Shown: one piece after another, positions 17,421 to 24,316 of the stretch | Position numbering within the stretch: the first letter of the stretch is position 1 | Layout of the letters: each line of letters begins with the position of its first letter | Position numbers and translations under genes: made by a program | NCBI GenBank assembly: GCA_003241055.1 | Contig: QFOD01000008.1 | Span: forward strand, 142,645-206,644 | Reading direction: 5' to 3' | DNA from: Roseateles depolymerans | GTDB lineage: Bacteria > Pseudomonadota > Gammaproteobacteria > Burkholderiales > Burkholderiaceae_C | DNA length: 64,000 nt | The notes under the pieces: generated by a model | Databases searched by the model: none | What the model was told of the DNA's origin: nothing | Seen by the model: the letters and a program-made list of their open reading frames with translations, nothing else

Positions 17421-17437
17421 GCTTCGCAAAGCGAAGC
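17421..17437. repeat. Perfect inverted repeat between sodC and the LytTR gene
   Basis: GCTTCGC AAA GCGAAGC, 7-bp arms with a 3-base loop. It lies about 45 bases after the stop of the LytTR response regulator and 31 bases before the sodC start, so it may serve as a terminator-like hairpin for the regulator operon. No T-run follows. Confidence 0.45.
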
Positions 17438-17482
17438 CCGCTTGTCGCTCCCGAGCTTGAATCCCGCCCCGCCCCCGGGGAT

Positions 17483-18337
17483 TTACATGCCCTTGAACAG
17501 GTGCGTGTAGCTGCGGCTGACCTCCAGCTTTTCGGCCAGCCCCTTGATGCCCACCAGCTGGCGGCCACGGAAATCCCGCGTGATGCCATCGATGGCGTGC
17601 GCGTTGACCAGGGTGGAGCGGTGGATCTGCCAGAACAGCTGCGGGTCCAGCTCATCCACCAACTCCTTGATGGGCTTGCGGATCAGCGCCTCGACCTTGG
17701 CGGTCTGCACACGGGTGTACTTCTCGTCGCTGATGAAGAACAGCACGTCCTCCACCGGGATCATCTGGATCGCCTGCCCGACCGTGGCCTGTATCCATTG
17801 CAGGTACTGCGGCTTGGCCGACGGGTTCATCTGCGAGGACAGCTGGTGCAGCAGCTGCTGCAGCGGCGCGGGCGCGCTGTCGCTGAAGTCGGGCGTCGGC
17901 GCGCTGCGCTGGGCCAGGCGTTTCTTGATGCGGGCCACGGTGAGCTGCAGGCGCTCGCGCTCGGCCGGCTTGAGCACGTAGTCGGCCACGCCCTGCTCGA
18001 AGGCCTCGACCGCGTACTGGTCGTAGGCCGTGATGAAGACGATCTCGGGCACCAGCCAGTCGTCGTCGTCAGGCAGCTGGGCAATCTCGCGGGCGGCCTC
18101 CACGCCGGTCAGGCCGGGCATGCGGATGTCCAGAAACACGAGGTCGGGCTTGTGCTCCTTCACCAGCTCCACCGCCTCCAGGCCATTCCTGGCCTCGGCC
18201 ACGATGTCCAGTTCGGGCCAGACCTCGGTAAGGCGACTGCGCAGCTGCTCGCGCATCAGGCGTTCGTCGTCGGCCAGGACGGCTCGGATGGTGCTGGAAC
18301 TCATGTCGTCGGCAAAGGGTTGCGATGGGGTCTGCAT
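17483..18337 (-). CDS. LytTR-type response regulator
   Basis: A response regulator (about 284 aa) with an N-terminal receiver domain, phospho-acceptor Asp70 in LVFLDIRMPG, and a C-terminal LytTR DNA-binding domain (about 175-280), joined by a long linker. It acts with the LytS-type kinase encoded two genes upstream in the same operon. Three in-frame ATGs are possible (18364, 18337, 18304). 18337 has GGAG at acceptable spacing and is used here; the shortest, 18304, would begin directly before the receiver domain. LytTR regulators often bind paired direct repeats; none was identified here. Confidence 0.92.
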   Translation of the reverse strand: MQTPSQPFADDMSSSTIRAVLADDERLMREQLRSRLTEVWPELDIVAEARNGLEAVELVKEHKPDLVFLDIRMPGLTGVEAAREIAQLPDDDDWLVPEIVFITAYDQYAVEAFEQGVADYVLKPAERERLQLTVARIKKRLAQRSAPTPDFSDSAPAPLQQLLHQLSSQMNPSAKPQYLQWIQATVGQAIQMIPVEDVLFFISDEKYTRVQTAKVEALIRKPIKELVDELDPQLFWQIHRSTLVNAHAIDGITRDFRGRQLVGIKGLAEKLEVSRSYTHLFKGM

Positions 18338-18376
18338 GATGCCGCGCTCCGCGGTTCCAGGCATCAGGGTGTGCGC

Positions 18377-18796
18377 TCAGAGCCTGGGTTCGGGGGCCGG
18401 CGGCACGATGGCGGCCTTCTGGCGGTTGCGGTTGCGCAGCACGAAGAAGAGGATCAGGCCCAGCAGGATCAACGGCGAGCCCAGCAAGGCGCCCAGCCCC
18501 AGCATGGCGGCCACGCCGGCAGCCAGCAGGCCGCCCAGGATCAGCAGCGGCAGTGCCAGCCCCAGCAGCAGCGCCAGCGGCACCACCACGCAGACCACGA
18601 CCCCGGCGATCAGCAGGCCGACGCCGGCGCCGATGAGGTCGCCCAGGTCGCTGTCCCAGAACATCTCGTGGCCGTTCATCACGACATGGAAGTCCGACGA
18701 ATCGCCCAGGCCGCGCAGCAGCGCAAAACCGCCGAGCAACGACAGCACGGTGAACAGTGCGGCCATCACGAACAGGGCTTTGAACAAGGTCTTCAT
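18377..18796 (-). CDS. Small multi-span membrane protein between LytS and LytTR genes
   Basis: A 139-aa hydrophobic protein with one N-terminal membrane segment (about 5-25), a short extracytoplasmic loop containing FHVVMNGHEMFWDSDLG, and two to three further membrane spans (about 45-120), ending in a basic and Pro-rich tail. No family is recognised with confidence. Its ATG overlaps the kinase stop (ATGA) and its stop lies about 40 bases before the response-regulator start, so it sits inside the two-component operon. A role as accessory sensor or as an effector controlled by the pair is possible but unproven. Confidence 0.8.
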   Translation of the reverse strand: MKTLFKALFVMAALFTVLSLLGGFALLRGLGDSSDFHVVMNGHEMFWDSDLGDLIGAGVGLLIAGVVVCVVVPLALLLGLALPLLILGGLLAAGVAAMLGLGALLGSPLILLGLILFFVLRNRNRQKAAIVPPAPEPRL

Positions 18797-20223
18797 GTCG
18801 ATGCTCCTTCTTCGGCGCGGCTGCGATACGGGACCGTGATGGTCACGATGGTGCCGCTGGGTTGGTTCTCGGTGACGGTGACGGCGGCCTTGGCGCCGTA
18901 AAGCAGTTGCAGCCGCTCGCGGATGTTGGCCAGGCCCACCCCGGTGCCGCTGGTGGCTGCGCGGCCGAAGCCCAGACCGGTGTCGGCCACGGTGACGGCC
19001 AGCTTGCCGTGCTGGATCTCGGCCTTGACCTTGAGCTGGCCGCCCTCGGCCTTGGGCTCCAGGCCGTGCTTGATCGCGTTCTCGACCAGGCCCTGGATCA
19101 TCATGGGCGGGAATTCGGCCGACTGCAGGCCCTCGGGCACGTCGATCTCGGTCTGCAGCCGCTCCTCCATGCGCACCTTGAGGATCTCGAGGTAGGGGCG
19201 GATCACGGCAAGCTCGCGGCCCAGGTCGCGCGTGCCGGTCGCGTTGGCCTCGCGCATGGTCGGCATGGAGGCGCGCAGCAGCGCGATCAGGTTGCGCTGC
19301 ATCTGGCTGGCGCGCGGCGGGTCGGTCTCGATCAGGTGGTCGATGCTGGCCAGCGTGTTGAACAGGAAGTGCGGCTCCACCTGGGCCTGCATGGCGGCCA
19401 TGCGGGCTTCGACGACCTGGCGCTTCAGGGCCTCGCTCTCGGCGGTCTCGGCGGCCTGCGCGGCCTTGACCTCGGCCTGGATGCGGCCCTTGTACATGGC
19501 CTTGATGACGGCAGAGGCCAGGATCCACAGCACGGCCAGGTCGACCAGCGAGTCACCCAGGCGCACGACGGTGACGCGCTGGCGGGTGGGCAGGTCGGCC
19601 ATTTCCTCGGCCGCCTCGCGCAGCGCCTGGCGGGCCTCGACGGCCGCTTCCTGGGCCTTCTCGACCTCGCGGGCCTGCTGCTTGAGTTCGTCCAGGTGAT
19701 CGCGGGCCTTCTCGATCGCGGCCTGGATGTCCTCCGGCCGGGCGCTCTTGGGAAAGTCGATCGCGATGGTCGGGCCGTCCGCCGAGGCTGCCGCGGGCTC
19801 GCCGCCCTCGCCTTCGCCCTCGGCCGCGCTGGCGGCACTGGCGGAAGGCCGCACCGGCTGGATGCGCAGGCCGCGCTCGTCGACCTTGATCTCGTAGTGG
19901 ATGTCCTTGGCCACCTTGCTGGCCTGTTCGGCGGCTCGCGCAGCGGCCTTCTTGGCATCCGACTCCAGGCGGGCCTGACGGCGCGCGGCGCTGCGATCGG
20001 GCTCTTCGACCTGCTGCGTGATCTTCCAGGTGAAGGGCGGCAGGTTCTGCAGGATGTTGGCGGCGATCACCAGGGCCAGCGCCAGCAGCGCGAAGCGCTT
20101 CCAGCTGATGCTCACCAGCCAGCCGGCATACACATGGAAGGCGCGGACGGCCGCAGCGGAAAAGCGCTTCCAGCGCGCGAGCCAGAGCTGCTGCTGGGGG
20201 CTGGGGGTGAAGGAACTGGTCAT
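18793..20223 (-). CDS. LytS-type sensor histidine kinase
   Basis: A 476-aa membrane kinase of the His_kinase (LytS/YehU) class. The first membrane span is about 43-59. A charged, Ala/Glu-rich extracytoplasmic region of about 165 residues with coiled-coil character follows, then a second span and the kinase core. The phospho-acceptor is His285 in EPHFLFNTLASIDHL, and the ATPase box is VENAIKHGLEP with DTGLGFG and GTGVGLANIRERL. The start at 20223 is the first ATG before the hydrophobic part. It heads an operon with the small membrane protein and the LytTR regulator. The ligand is unknown. Confidence 0.93.
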   Translation of the reverse strand: MTSSFTPSPQQQLWLARWKRFSAAAVRAFHVYAGWLVSISWKRFALLALALVIAANILQNLPPFTWKITQQVEEPDRSAARRQARLESDAKKAAARAAEQASKVAKDIHYEIKVDERGLRIQPVRPSASAASAAEGEGEGGEPAAASADGPTIAIDFPKSARPEDIQAAIEKARDHLDELKQQAREVEKAQEAAVEARQALREAAEEMADLPTRQRVTVVRLGDSLVDLAVLWILASAVIKAMYKGRIQAEVKAAQAAETAESEALKRQVVEARMAAMQAQVEPHFLFNTLASIDHLIETDPPRASQMQRNLIALLRASMPTMREANATGTRDLGRELAVIRPYLEILKVRMEERLQTEIDVPEGLQSAEFPPMMIQGLVENAIKHGLEPKAEGGQLKVKAEIQHGKLAVTVADTGLGFGRAATSGTGVGLANIRERLQLLYGAKAAVTVTENQPSGTIVTITVPYRSRAEEGAST

Positions 20224-20348
20224 GGCCGAGGGTGCGTCGTTGGAAGCCACTGTACGCAAGCCCGCAGGGCCGCGCCCGCAGCGGGCGATGCGCCGGCCCA
20301 CGGGCCGGACGAACTGCAGATCGGCGCGACAGCCCGTGACGCGCCCAT

Positions 20349-20373
20349 GAAAAAGCCCGCCGGCTGGCGGGCT
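20349..20373 (-). terminator. Intrinsic terminator of the cytochrome b561-YceI operon
   Basis: On the minus strand AGCCCGCC-AGCC-GGCGGGCT is followed directly by TTTTTC, a textbook rho-independent terminator (8-bp GC stem, 4-base loop). It lies 22 bases after the stop of the second yceI gene. Confidence 0.9.
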
Positions 20374-20395
20374 CTGGATGCCAGCGTCGGGCCGC

Positions 20396-20962
20396 TTACT
20401 GCTTGACGGCTTCGATCTGGATCACGACACGGACGCTGTCGGGGATGCCCGGCACGCCGTAGTTCACGCCCCACTGGGTGCGCTGGATGGTGGTTTCGAA
20501 GTCGCCACCGCAGACCTCACGCTTGAGCATGGGGTTGTCGTAGCAGTTGAAGCTGTTGGCGGTCAGCGTGACCGGGTTGGTCTTGCCGCGCAGCGTCAGC
20601 TGGCCGCCCACGCTCACCAGCTTCTCGCCGTTGAAGGTGAACTTGTCGCCGACGAACTTGGCCGTCGGGAACTCAGCGGCGTCGAAGAAGTCCTTGCTCT
20701 TCAGGTGGCCGTCGAAGGGCGCCACGCCGGTGTTGATGGTGGTCATGTCCAGCGTGACCTCGACCTTACCGGTCTTGGCGGCCTTGTCGAACACGATGGT
20801 GCCTTCCTTCTTGTCCCAGCGACCGCGGTTGGTGCTGGTGCCGAAGTGCTTGGCTTCGAAGAAGACCGTGGTGTGGGTCGGGTCCAGCGCGTAGGTGGCG
20901 CTCTGGGCTTGGGCACCGACGGCCGCGACGAACAGGCTGGCGAGCAGGATGGCGTGCTTCAT
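20396..20962 (-). CDS. YceI family periplasmic protein (distal copy)
   Basis: A 188-aa exported YceI protein. The signal peptide is about 1-19 (ending VGAQAQ), and the lipocalin-like beta-barrel opens with YALDPTHTTVFFEAKHFG. YceI proteins bind polyisoprenoid lipids such as ubiquinone-8 precursors in the periplasm. It carries two Cys (NCYDNPML..REVCGG) that could form a disulfide, unlike the other copy. The ATG is preceded by GGAGA. It is last in an operon with a cytochrome b561 and another YceI, and an intrinsic terminator follows. Confidence 0.95.
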   Translation of the reverse strand: MKHAILLASLFVAAVGAQAQSATYALDPTHTTVFFEAKHFGTSTNRGRWDKKEGTIVFDKAAKTGKVEVTLDMTTINTGVAPFDGHLKSKDFFDAAEFPTAKFVGDKFTFNGEKLVSVGGQLTLRGKTNPVTLTANSFNCYDNPMLKREVCGGDFETTIQRTQWGVNYGVPGIPDSVRVVIQIEAVKQ

Positions 20963-21000
20963 TGAGAGATTCTCCAGGGGGTTGAAGTTCGTGGAAAAGG

Positions 21001-21549
21001 TCACAGGCCGCTGAACGCGAGCTTGAATTTGACCGTGACGTCGTTGGCGACGATGGAGGTGTCGGCCCAATCGCCTTCACCGATCTTGTAGTCCAGGCGC
21101 TTGATGCCGACATTGCCGGAGGCCGTGCTCACGCCGGCAACCGGCATCAGCGTGATGGGCACGACGATGTCGCGCACCGAACCCTTGATGGTCAGCTTGC
21201 CGGCCACGTCGTACTTGCCCGGGCCGGTGGCCTTGATGGCCGTGCTCACGAAGCTGGCCTTGCCGTTGCGCTTGGTGTCGAACCAGGTCGAGCCGGCCAG
21301 CTCCTTGTCGTAGCTGGGGTCACCCAGGGAGACGCTGCCGAGATCCACGGTGAAGGCGATCTTGCCTGTTTCGGGCTTCTTGGGGTCGAAGTCCAGCTGC
21401 GCGTCGAATTTCTTGAAGCGGCCTTCCAGCGGCACGCCCATCTGCTTGAACCCGAACACGAGTTCGCTCTTGTCGGCCACCAGGGTCGCGGCGTGGGCGG
21501 CGGGCGCCAGCGCAGCGGCCAGCAGCAGGGCGGAGAACAACTTGGTCAT
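21001..21549 (-). CDS. YceI family periplasmic protein (proximal copy)
   Basis: A 182-aa YceI protein with a signal peptide (about 1-20, ending AAHAA) and the single YceI beta-barrel domain (LVADKSELVFGFKQMG at its start). It is clearly diverged from the distal copy, so the pair probably arose by old duplication rather than recent gene doubling. The start at 21549 begins the signal peptide; longer frames run into the cytochrome gene. It follows the cytochrome b561 gene by 26 bases and precedes the other copy by 38. Confidence 0.95.
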   Translation of the reverse strand: MTKLFSALLLAAALAPAAHAATLVADKSELVFGFKQMGVPLEGRFKKFDAQLDFDPKKPETGKIAFTVDLGSVSLGDPSYDKELAGSTWFDTKRNGKASFVSTAIKATGPGKYDVAGKLTIKGSVRDIVVPITLMPVAGVSTASGNVGIKRLDYKIGEGDWADTSIVANDVTVKFKLAFSGL

Positions 21550-21575
21550 GGCAAATCCTTGCAGTGAAAACAGAC

Positions 21576-22115
21576 TCAGCGGCGGCCACCGAGGCGCATG
21601 CGGTTCAGCAGGCCGTCGCGGTCGATGAATTGATGCTTCAGCGCGGCGCCGATGTGGGCGAGCACCAGCGCAGCCAGGGCGTAGGCCAGCAGCTCGTGCA
21701 CCTCGATCAGCTGCTTGCCGAGATCGGGGTTCTTGGGCAGCAGGTCGGGCAGCGGCAGCACGCCAAACCAGACGATGGGGTAGCCCAGCGCGGAACTCAT
21801 CGCCCAACCGCTCAGCGGCACGGCGAAGAAGGCGACATACAGCAGCGCGTGGGTGGCGTGAGCGGCACGGGCCTGCCAGGCGGGCATGGGCGGATCCGCC
21901 GGCGGGCGGTGGGTCAGGCGCCACAGCAGCCGCAGCGCAGACAGCGCCAGGATGGTGACGCCGGCCCACTTGTGCCAGTTGTAGAGCTTCAGCCGCATCG
22001 GCGAGAAGGGCAGATCGGCCATGTACACGCCGACGCAGAACGCGCCGACGATGGCCAGGGCCAGCAACCAGTGCAGCACAACGGCCAGGGGGGTGTAGCG
22101 GTCAGCGGTATTCAT
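21576..22115 (-). CDS. Cytochrome b561
   Basis: A 179-aa inner-membrane di-heme cytochrome of the prokaryotic b561 family, with four membrane spans. Likely heme ligands are His in VVLHWLLA, NWHKWAG, ATHALLYV and the ELLAYALAALVLAHIG region. Relatives (CybB) oxidise ubiquinol and can pass electrons to superoxide. It is the first gene of an operon with two YceI genes, a widespread linkage that suggests the YceI proteins handle the quinone used by the cytochrome. No strong SD precedes the ATG. Confidence 0.93.
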   Translation of the reverse strand: MNTADRYTPLAVVLHWLLALAIVGAFCVGVYMADLPFSPMRLKLYNWHKWAGVTILALSALRLLWRLTHRPPADPPMPAWQARAAHATHALLYVAFFAVPLSGWAMSSALGYPIVWFGVLPLPDLLPKNPDLGKQLIEVHELLAYALAALVLAHIGAALKHQFIDRDGLLNRMRLGGRR

Positions 22116-22169
22116 GATGGGTTGAAGTGTGTGCTCCGAAGAGGGGGTGGCGGTTCATTTCGCTTGTTG

Positions 22170-22193
22170 CCATTGTTCAGCGATTTTGAATGG
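22170..22193. promoter_or_regulatory. AT-rich imperfect inverted repeat upstream of cytochrome b561
   Basis: A 24-bp stretch starting CCATT and ending AATGG, with TTCA and TTGAA inside, 54 bases before the cytochrome b561 start. It is the only AT-rich part of the 113-base gap between cytochrome b561 and the downstream DMT gene, and so the best place for a promoter or operator of the cytochrome-YceI operon. No regulator is assigned. Confidence 0.3.
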
Positions 22194-22228
22194 CTAACCC
22201 GCCCGAGGACGACGTCCCAAAGGCCGAG

Positions 22229-23128
22229 TCAGCGCCGCCCCCCGCCCACCAGGAAGACGCCCCCCAGCACCAGCGCCGTTCCCAGCAGCACCCAGGCGGT
22301 CATGGGCTCGTCGAGCAGCACGCTGCCCATCAGCAGGGTGCTCATGGGCCCGACCATGCCGACCTGCGCCGACAACGGCGCCCCGATGCGGGCGATCGCC
22401 AGCATCACCATCAGCACCGGCGCCACCGTGCAGGCCGTCGCGTTGAGCACCGACAGCCAGAACACCGGCGCCGGCACCGCGGCCGATGCCAGCGGCCGCA
22501 GGCAGACGAACTGCGCGATGCAGAAACCGCAGGCCACGGTGCTGGCCAGGCCGGTCAGGCGCAGCGCGCCCAGCCGCTGCACCACCCGGCCGCTGAGCGC
22601 CAGATAGACCGCATAGCTCACGGCGCTGCCGAACACCAGCGCCCCGCCCACCACCGTGCGGCTGCCGTCGAAATGCAGCTCATGCGCAAACACCGCCAGC
22701 ACGCCGGCATAGCTGAGCGCCAGCGCCAGCACCTGGCGTCCCTGGATGCGGTGGTGGAAGAACAGCACCGACAGCAGCAGCACCAGCGTGGGGTTGAGAT
22801 ACAGGATCAGCCGCTCCAGGCTGGCCGAGATGTAGGCCAGGCCGGCGAAGTCCAGGAAGCTGGCCAGGTAGTAACCGGTGAAGCCCAGGATCAGGATGTC
22901 GCGCCAGTCGCGCGCCGTCAGCCGGGGCTGGCCGCGGCCGGCCCACCAGGCCAGCGCCAGAAAGAGCGGCAGCGCCAGCAGCATGCGCCACATCAGCAGG
23001 GTGACGGCGTCGACGCCGTGGCGATAGGCCAGCTTGACGATGATGGCCTTGCCCGAGAAGCCGATCGCGCCCAGCGCAGCCAGAAGCAGCCCGGTCCATG
23101 CCGCGGGCTTGTGAGTATCAGGGGGCAT
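22229..23128 (-). CDS. DMT superfamily (EamA) transporter
   Basis: A 299-aa inner-membrane protein with ten predicted membrane spans in two EamA repeats (about 15-140 and 160-295). Members export amino acids, nucleotides or other small metabolites; no substrate can be assigned. The start at 23128 gives a short cytoplasmic N-terminus before the first span. It lies 62 bases after the HD-GYP gene on the same strand and could be read through from the stressosome operon, but there is no overlap to suggest this. Confidence 0.9.
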   Translation of the reverse strand: MPPDTHKPAAWTGLLLAALGAIGFSGKAIIVKLAYRHGVDAVTLLMWRMLLALPLFLALAWWAGRGQPRLTARDWRDILILGFTGYYLASFLDFAGLAYISASLERLILYLNPTLVLLLSVLFFHHRIQGRQVLALALSYAGVLAVFAHELHFDGSRTVVGGALVFGSAVSYAVYLALSGRVVQRLGALRLTGLASTVACGFCIAQFVCLRPLASAAVPAPVFWLSVLNATACTVAPVLMVMLAIARIGAPLSAQVGMVGPMSTLLMGSVLLDEPMTAWVLLGTALVLGGVFLVGGGRR

Positions 23129-23190
23129 GGCCCCAGCATAGGTCAAGCCCCCATGACCACCTTTCGCGAGAAGGCAGCCGGTGCTTGGCG

Positions 23191-24306
23191 TCAATGCGGG
23201 TCGGCGTAGCGCTGCGCCACCACCTGGAACTCGTCCTGAAGCGCCACGAAGGCGTCGACCACCTCGGGGTCGAACTGCGAGCCTCGCCCGTCGAGGATGA
23301 GCTGCACCACCTCGCGATGCGGTATGGCCTCCTTGTAGACCCGCCGGCTGTAGAGCGCGTCATAGACATCGGCCAGCGACATCAGCCGGGCCGACAGCGG
23401 GATGGCCTCGCCCAGCAGCCCCTCGGGGTAGCCCTGCCCGTCCCAGCGCTCGTGGTGGCTGCCCGCGATCTCCTTGGCCACCCGCAGGAACTCGGCCGAC
23501 ACGCCGATGCCGATCTCCGCGTTCTCGATGGAATGCCGCCCGATCGCGCTGTGCTGCTTCATGACCGAGAACTCGTCGGGCGTCAGCCGCGCCGGCTTGA
23601 GCAGGATGCGGTCCGGAATGCCGACCTTGCCGATGTCGTGCAGCGGCGCGCACTTGTAGAGCAGCTCGATGTAACGGCCCGTGAGCTCGTCGCGGTATTT
23701 GGGCAGCTCGGCGAGTCGCTCGGCCAGCATGCGCACATAGGTCTGGGTGCGCAGGATGTGCAGGCCGGTCTCCTGGTCGCGGGCCTCGGCCAGCGCCGCC
23801 AGCGCGCGGATCGTGATGTCCTGGATGCGCGAGTTCTCCTCCGTGCGGCGCTGCACCTCGGTTTCGAGATCCTCGTTGCGCCGCGCCAGGATGTCCCGCG
23901 CCGCTTTCAGCTCCAGCTGGGTGCGCACCCGGGCCAGCAGCACGGTGCCGTTGATCGGCTTGCGGATGTAGTCGGCCGCGCCCAGCTCCAGCCCGTGCGC
24001 CTCCGCGGCATCCTCGGCCTGCGCGGTGAGGAAGAGCACGGGCAAGACCCGCCCCTGCTCGTCGGCCCGGATGCGCCGCAGCACCTCGGCGCCGTCCATC
24101 TCCGGCATCAGCATGTCCAGCAGCACGAGGTCGATCACCGCGCCCTCGGCCAGCATCTGCAGCGCCCGCGCGCCGCGGGTGGCCACCTTGACCACGTAGT
24201 GCTCCGCAAGCAGCGCCGAGACCGCCATCAGCACCTCGGGGGAGTCGTCCACGACGAGGATGGTCGGGCGCGGGTCGGACAGTTGTGCAGCAGGGGCGTA
24301 AGACAT
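23191..24306 (-). CDS. Response regulator with HD-GYP domain (predicted c-di-GMP phosphodiesterase)
   Basis: A 371-aa protein: receiver domain (about 14-135, phospho-acceptor Asp64 in LLDMLMPEMDG), a coiled-coil linker (about 135-175) and an HD-GYP domain. The metal-binding HD pair is His223-Asp224 in HDIGKVGIPDRILLKP, and HHERWDGQGYPEG carries the GYP motif. All signature residues are intact, so it should hydrolyse c-di-GMP when phosphorylated. A good GGGAGA precedes the ATG, and it starts 10 bases after the hybrid kinase stop. It is the likely output of the stressosome operon. Confidence 0.95.
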   Translation of the reverse strand: MSYAPAAQLSDPRPTILVVDDSPEVLMAVSALLAEHYVVKVATRGARALQMLAEGAVIDLVLLDMLMPEMDGAEVLRRIRADEQGRVLPVLFLTAQAEDAAEAHGLELGAADYIRKPINGTVLLARVRTQLELKAARDILARRNEDLETEVQRRTEENSRIQDITIRALAALAEARDQETGLHILRTQTYVRMLAERLAELPKYRDELTGRYIELLYKCAPLHDIGKVGIPDRILLKPARLTPDEFSVMKQHSAIGRHSIENAEIGIGVSAEFLRVAKEIAGSHHERWDGQGYPEGLLGEAIPLSARLMSLADVYDALYSRRVYKEAIPHREVVQLILDGRGSQFDPEVVDAFVALQDEFQVVAQRYADPH

Positions 24307-24316
24307 GGCGATCTCC

